Part shown: piece after piece, positions 60,919-64,000 of the stretch
Numbering within the stretch: the stretch's first letter is position 1
Layout: each line of letters starts with the position of its first letter
DNA from: DAOUJI01 sp034422875
GTDB taxonomy: Bacteria; Chloroflexota; Dehalococcoidia; Lucifugimonadales; JAGWBF01
Reading direction: 5' to 3'
DNA length: 64,000 nt
Assembly: GCA_034422875.1 (NCBI GenBank)
Contig: DAOUJI010000066.1
Location: 1 to 64,000 of the forward strand
Made by a program: the position numbers and the translations under genes
The notes under the pieces: model-generated
Told to the model about the DNA's origin: nothing
What the model saw: only the letters and a program-made list of their open reading frames with translations
The model's database searches: none

Positions 60919-63762
60919 ATGCTGCGAATGACAAGAATTCCTATTTTCTTCCGCGTCACTTTGGTGTTGGTTCTTCCGGCAGTTCTCCTTGCCTGCGAAA
61001 TCGGAACGCAGCCCACAGAGAATGGCGCCTTGACACCGACAGTCGAGGAACCGGTTGGGGCGGCAACGGAAGAAGGGTTGCCCACGGCAACCGGATTGCC
61101 GGGAGATGCGACGGCAACACCGGCCTCGCGGTCGATGTCTGGACCGTCGGCTTCGACAGCGGCGAAGAGGCTGACCCCGGAGGAGAAAGAACAATGGGCC
61201 CTGGATTCCCTTGATGTCATCCAAAGAGCCGACCCTTCCCTGGCCCAAGCTCTCTCTGGATTGCCTTGGCTCTCCGACGGCTTCACCGGGGATGAGGCTC
61301 GGGCGCTCGACGTCATACGGCACTTTGCTGAGACAGACCTGAAAACAGCAAACTCCGTCGTGAACGTGCTTCAATTGTCAGGTGCAGTTGAGGAGATTCA
61401 CGCGGATGCCCTGGGATCATTGGATTACATCCTCCGAAAGGACCGCGTACGAGGCGAGAGCCTCGTCAACCAATCGTGGTTTCAGGATGGGTTGACAGAC
61501 CAAGAGACCGCGCTGATCGTTGTCCTTCGGGATGTCGTTGAGGAGAACCAAGAAGTTTTCGACGACTTGATTCAGGGAGGTCGCGTACGTTCCGAAACCC
61601 TGTCTCTGTCCTCTGGGGATGTGGACCTGTTCCTCATCCGCCGGCCTTCCCTGGAATATGTCGACGAGAGTGTTTTCGATGATCTGGGCGCCGCCGTCAA
61701 GGCTATCGAAGAGTTCATGGGTCCTCCATGGGTCAAGAGCGATGTCATTCTGCTTGTGGAACTTGACATCGATCTCTTCTCACCTGAAGGGGGGAGCAAC
61801 TATGGCACACACATGTCAATCGTGGTTCCGGAACCTGGAGCCCCGGCGCCCCGACAAGCCATCTACCACGAGCCAGCCCACTACTACTTCAGGCTCGACA
61901 TTTTCCCCGAGTGGCTGGCTGAGGGAGCATCGGACTTTCTTTTCTACTCCGTTGTAGGTAGAAACCTCCAGGCGCTATATGCCAGCGTGCAAAAAGATGT
62001 CGCGTTTTACTGCGAATGGGTCACGCCAAACCAGGACGTGAACACGGTTCAAGAGTTGCTCGATTACGTGCCGCCGGCAATATCTCTCGGGGTCGAATTC
62101 GGGGTCGGGTTCGAAGTGTGCCCCTATCGGATGGGGTCGTCTTTCCTGCTGGCAATGGACAATGCCCTGGGACGCGAGGTCGTCTCGTCTTCGTTACGGG
62201 AATTGTATAGGTTGGGCGAAGCAAAAGGCTCGCCGGTGACCGAGGACGAGATTTACCAGGCATTCCTGGACAATACTCCTGCGGCGAAGCAGAGCGAATT
62301 CCGCGACCTGTACTATTTTCATCATGGTGGGCCAGCATCCGACCATATCCCTGTCGGGCCTCCTCCATCCGGTTCGGTCCACTACGGCAGGCCCATCCCT
62401 GGATATGAGCCTACCGGTCCGGCTGCCCTCGCTTCGGACAGGGAGGCTCTGGCCGCCATTTACAACGCCGCAGGCGGCCCCAACTGGAATAACTCCGAAA
62501 ACTGGCTGAGCGACGCTCCTCTCTACCAATGGCATGGCGCCACATCCCAATACTGGGACGAGAACACTGCGGATGAGGACGTGGTCCCCGCGGGCGACTA
62601 CCGTGTTTACGGGCTTCAACTTCACGGCAACGGGTTGAGCGGTCCGGTGCCACCTGAACTGGGCTTACTCTGGTGGCTGGAGGAGTTGTATCTCAGCGAC
62701 AACCGGTTAACCGGACCTATACCGCCGGAACTAGGCAACCTGCACACCCTCAGCCGGTTGAGCATGTCAGGGAATCAGTTGAGCGGACCGATACCGCCGG
62801 AGTTGGGCAATCTGGGCTTGACCGAGTTGGGGTTGTCGTTCAACCGGTTAAGCGGCGAGATTCCGCCGGAACTGGGCAGGTTGCGAGGCCTGCGGGTGTT
62901 GGCGCTCTCCGATAATGAGCTAACCGGTCCGATTCCTCCGGAGCTGGGCGCTCTTGGCAATCTGAGATTTCTGGACCTCTCGCGCAACCGGTTGAGCGGG
63001 GATATACCCCCGGAACTGGGGAATCTCACTAACCTGCAAAACTTGCGCCTCTCCGGGAACCGCTTGACCGGCTGCATACCCGCCTCTCTGCGGAGCCAAT
63101 TGAGCCCGGCTTCTATCCTGGGAGACCTGCCGTTCTGTGGGACTGCACCCTCGGTGACCTCCGATGGGGCGGACCGGGCAGCGCTGGTTGCCCTTTACAA
63201 CGCCACTAATGGCCCCAACTGGGCAAACAACGACAACTGGCTGACTGACGCGCCCTTGAGCGAGTGGCACGGCGTCACCACTGACGACGATGGCCGTGTA
63301 GTAGACCTGACTCTCTCGGAAAACCGCTTAAGCGGAGAGATGCCCCGGGAGCTGGGCAACCTCGACAAGCTGCGTAAGCTGTGGCTCCCACGGAACCGGT
63401 TGACCGGGGAGATACCGCGGGAGCTTGGCAAACTGTCCGGCCTGCTCTTCCTGGAGCTCTCAAGCAACCAGTTAAACGGAGAGATACCTCCGGAGTTGGG
63501 CAACCTGACCAGACTGAACGTTCTAAGCTTGAGCATAAACAACCTGAGTGGGGAGATCCCCCCGGAACTGGGCGGAATCTCTAACCTGAGACAGCTTCAG
63601 CTCAACCGGAATGAGTTGAGCGGCGAGTTGCCGTCGGAGCTGGGTGGCCTCACCAAACTGAAATGGCTGGTGATCAGTGACAACCAGTTGACCGGGTGCA
63701 TACCTCGCTCTCTGGAGAACAGTTTGGAACTCATTGACACTGACCGTCTGCAATTCTGCTGA
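60919..63762 (+). CDS. Exported LRR lipoprotein with gluzincin-type peptidase motif
   Basis: A 947-aa surface lipoprotein. Lipobox VLLAC ends at Cys26, followed by a Thr/Pro/Ala linker. Around residues 315-337 lies HEPAHYYFRLDIFPEWLAEG: HExxH (His317, Glu318, His321) with a third ligand Glu335 in WLAEG, a Peptidase_MA-like gluzincin pattern. Two LRR blocks follow (~540-705 and ~790-945), each preceded by a cap (LAAIYNAAGGPNWNNSENW; LVALYNATNGPNWANNDNW). Repeats read LSGxIPPELGNL. It may bind and cleave surface or extracellular protein (inference). GTG at 60907 is an alternative start. Confidence 0.85.
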   Translation: MLRMTRIPIFFRVTLVLVLPAVLLACEIGTQPTENGALTPTVEEPVGAATEEGLPTATGLPGDATATPASRSMSGPSASTAAKRLTPEEKEQWALDSLDVIQRADPSLAQALSGLPWLSDGFTGDEARALDVIRHFAETDLKTANSVVNVLQLSGAVEEIHADALGSLDYILRKDRVRGESLVNQSWFQDGLTDQETALIVVLRDVVEENQEVFDDLIQGGRVRSETLSLSSGDVDLFLIRRPSLEYVDESVFDDLGAAVKAIEEFMGPPWVKSDVILLVELDIDLFSPEGGSNYGTHMSIVVPEPGAPAPRQAIYHEPAHYYFRLDIFPEWLAEGASDFLFYSVVGRNLQALYASVQKDVAFYCEWVTPNQDVNTVQELLDYVPPAISLGVEFGVGFEVCPYRMGSSFLLAMDNALGREVVSSSLRELYRLGEAKGSPVTEDEIYQAFLDNTPAAKQSEFRDLYYFHHGGPASDHIPVGPPPSGSVHYGRPIPGYEPTGPAALASDREALAAIYNAAGGPNWNNSENWLSDAPLYQWHGATSQYWDENTADEDVVPAGDYRVYGLQLHGNGLSGPVPPELGLLWWLEELYLSDNRLTGPIPPELGNLHTLSRLSMSGNQLSGPIPPELGNLGLTELGLSFNRLSGEIPPELGRLRGLRVLALSDNELTGPIPPELGALGNLRFLDLSRNRLSGDIPPELGNLTNLQNLRLSGNRLTGCIPASLRSQLSPASILGDLPFCGTAPSVTSDGADRAALVALYNATNGPNWANNDNWLTDAPLSEWHGVTTDDDGRVVDLTLSENRLSGEMPRELGNLDKLRKLWLPRNRLTGEIPRELGKLSGLLFLELSSNQLNGEIPPELGNLTRLNVLSLSINNLSGEIPPELGGISNLRQLQLNRNELSGELPSELGGLTKLKWLVISDNQLTGCIPRSLENSLELIDTDRLQFC

Positions 63763-63815
63763 GGCCATGCGCCCCAACCACTTTGTGACCTTAATTCATA
63801 ACTAGGGAGTGTGAT

Positions 63816-64000
63816 ATGAAGCAACTGTACACCTGCATCATCCTGACCGTGCTGGCTCTTGCGGCTGTTGTTGGCGCCGCCCGCGCCTGAGTCCGGCTCA
63901 ACACCGGACGCGACAGGCACGACGCCCACAGCCCCTGAGGAGTCAAGCGAGACGATGCCTGCGACCGGCTCAACGCCGGCTACGGGGAGTGGCCGGGATC
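63816..64000 (+). pseudogene. Secreted protein start with apparent frameshift, runs off window
   Basis: ATG at 63816 with SD GGGAG encodes a 24-residue signal peptide (MKQLYTCIILTVLALAAVVG then AARA) and stops at TGA 63888. The adjacent frame continues with a Thr/Pro/Ser linker (APESGSTPDATGTTPTAPEE onward) like that of the preceding lipoprotein. A single-base indel near 63870-63885 would join them. Either decay, a sequencing error or a programmed shift. The rest is outside the window. Confidence 0.45.

Noticed and set aside
63888..63890. TGA as a second selenocysteine codon
   Set aside because: The same frame after TGA stops again within 16 codons and shows no family; the neighbouring frame carries the plausible linker.
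1..64000. CRISPR arrays, phage or transposase genes
   Set aside because: No regularly spaced direct repeats and no integrase, transposase or phage structural gene recognised.

Overview
The window looks like a chromosomal segment of a free-living, GC-rich bacterium. The gene families suggest a marine Chloroflexota lineage of the SAR202/Dehalococcoidia type. This is an inference from a flavin-dependent Baeyer-Villiger-type monooxygenase, an F420/luciferase-like oxidoreductase, a class III CoA-transferase, LRR lipoproteins, and secreted proteins with an EF-hand tail. There is no CRISPR array, prophage or intact insertion sequence. Core genes (rpsB, hemW, holA, gyrB, dnaA, obgE, fmt, rplY, carA/pyrB/pyrR/pyrE) are mixed with accessory genes.

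Layout. 1-9.1 kb: rpsB (runs off the left edge), an AT-rich Fic gene, an LLM oxidoreductase, a dUTPase-like gene, twin GYD proteins, and a minus-strand group of aldo-keto reductase, malate synthase, ferredoxin and alpha/beta hydrolase. 9.3-17.7 kb: CoA-transferase, a candidate structured RNA with its own promoter, selB, hemW, ychF, a DUF1232-like membrane protein, DUF3800, a cloverleaf-forming sequence and holA. 17.8-28.3 kb: DppD-type ATPase, PHP protein, a pyr operon (pyrR-pyrB-carA) behind a PyrR attenuator, and a divergent complete Liv-type ABC transporter. 28.4-37 kb: AhpD-like protein, Spondin_N protein with an EF-hand tail, DegV, a four-gene DUF1538/DUF1538/PII-like/CBS operon, and a panD-methyltransferase-methyltransferase operon. 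37-49 kb: large LRR protein with the same EF-hand tail, flavin monooxygenase, EamA transporter, tRNA-Ala, surE, tRNA-Met, aminotransferase, a RelE-like gene convergent with a Panacea-domain gene, a selenocysteine-type thioredoxin/NHL protein, and an MFS transporter. 49-64 kb: gyrB, pyrE-nadD-obgE, dnaA, fmt, rplY with a degenerate DUF3800 partner, MoeB/ThiF-cysteine synthase, a small lipoprotein, an LRR lipoprotein with a zinc-peptidase motif, and a frameshifted secreted-protein start at the right edge.

The strongest result is an unmarked selenoprotein. The thioredoxin/NHL gene at 46250-47743 reads through an in-frame TGA at 47603-47605. That codon sits where the family has the first Cys of CxxC, and a perfect hairpin starts 18 nt downstream. 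selB lies in the same window. Other leads are panD with two methyltransferases (possible beta-alanine betaine synthesis), the PII/CBS-linked DUF1538 membrane system, a PyrB fused to the zinc domain of PyrI, the convergent toxin-like/Panacea pair, the EF-hand tail shared by unrelated exported proteins, and the candidate RNA next to selB.

Limits: functions were assigned by reading motifs and families from memory. No database search, RNA folding program or alignment was run.
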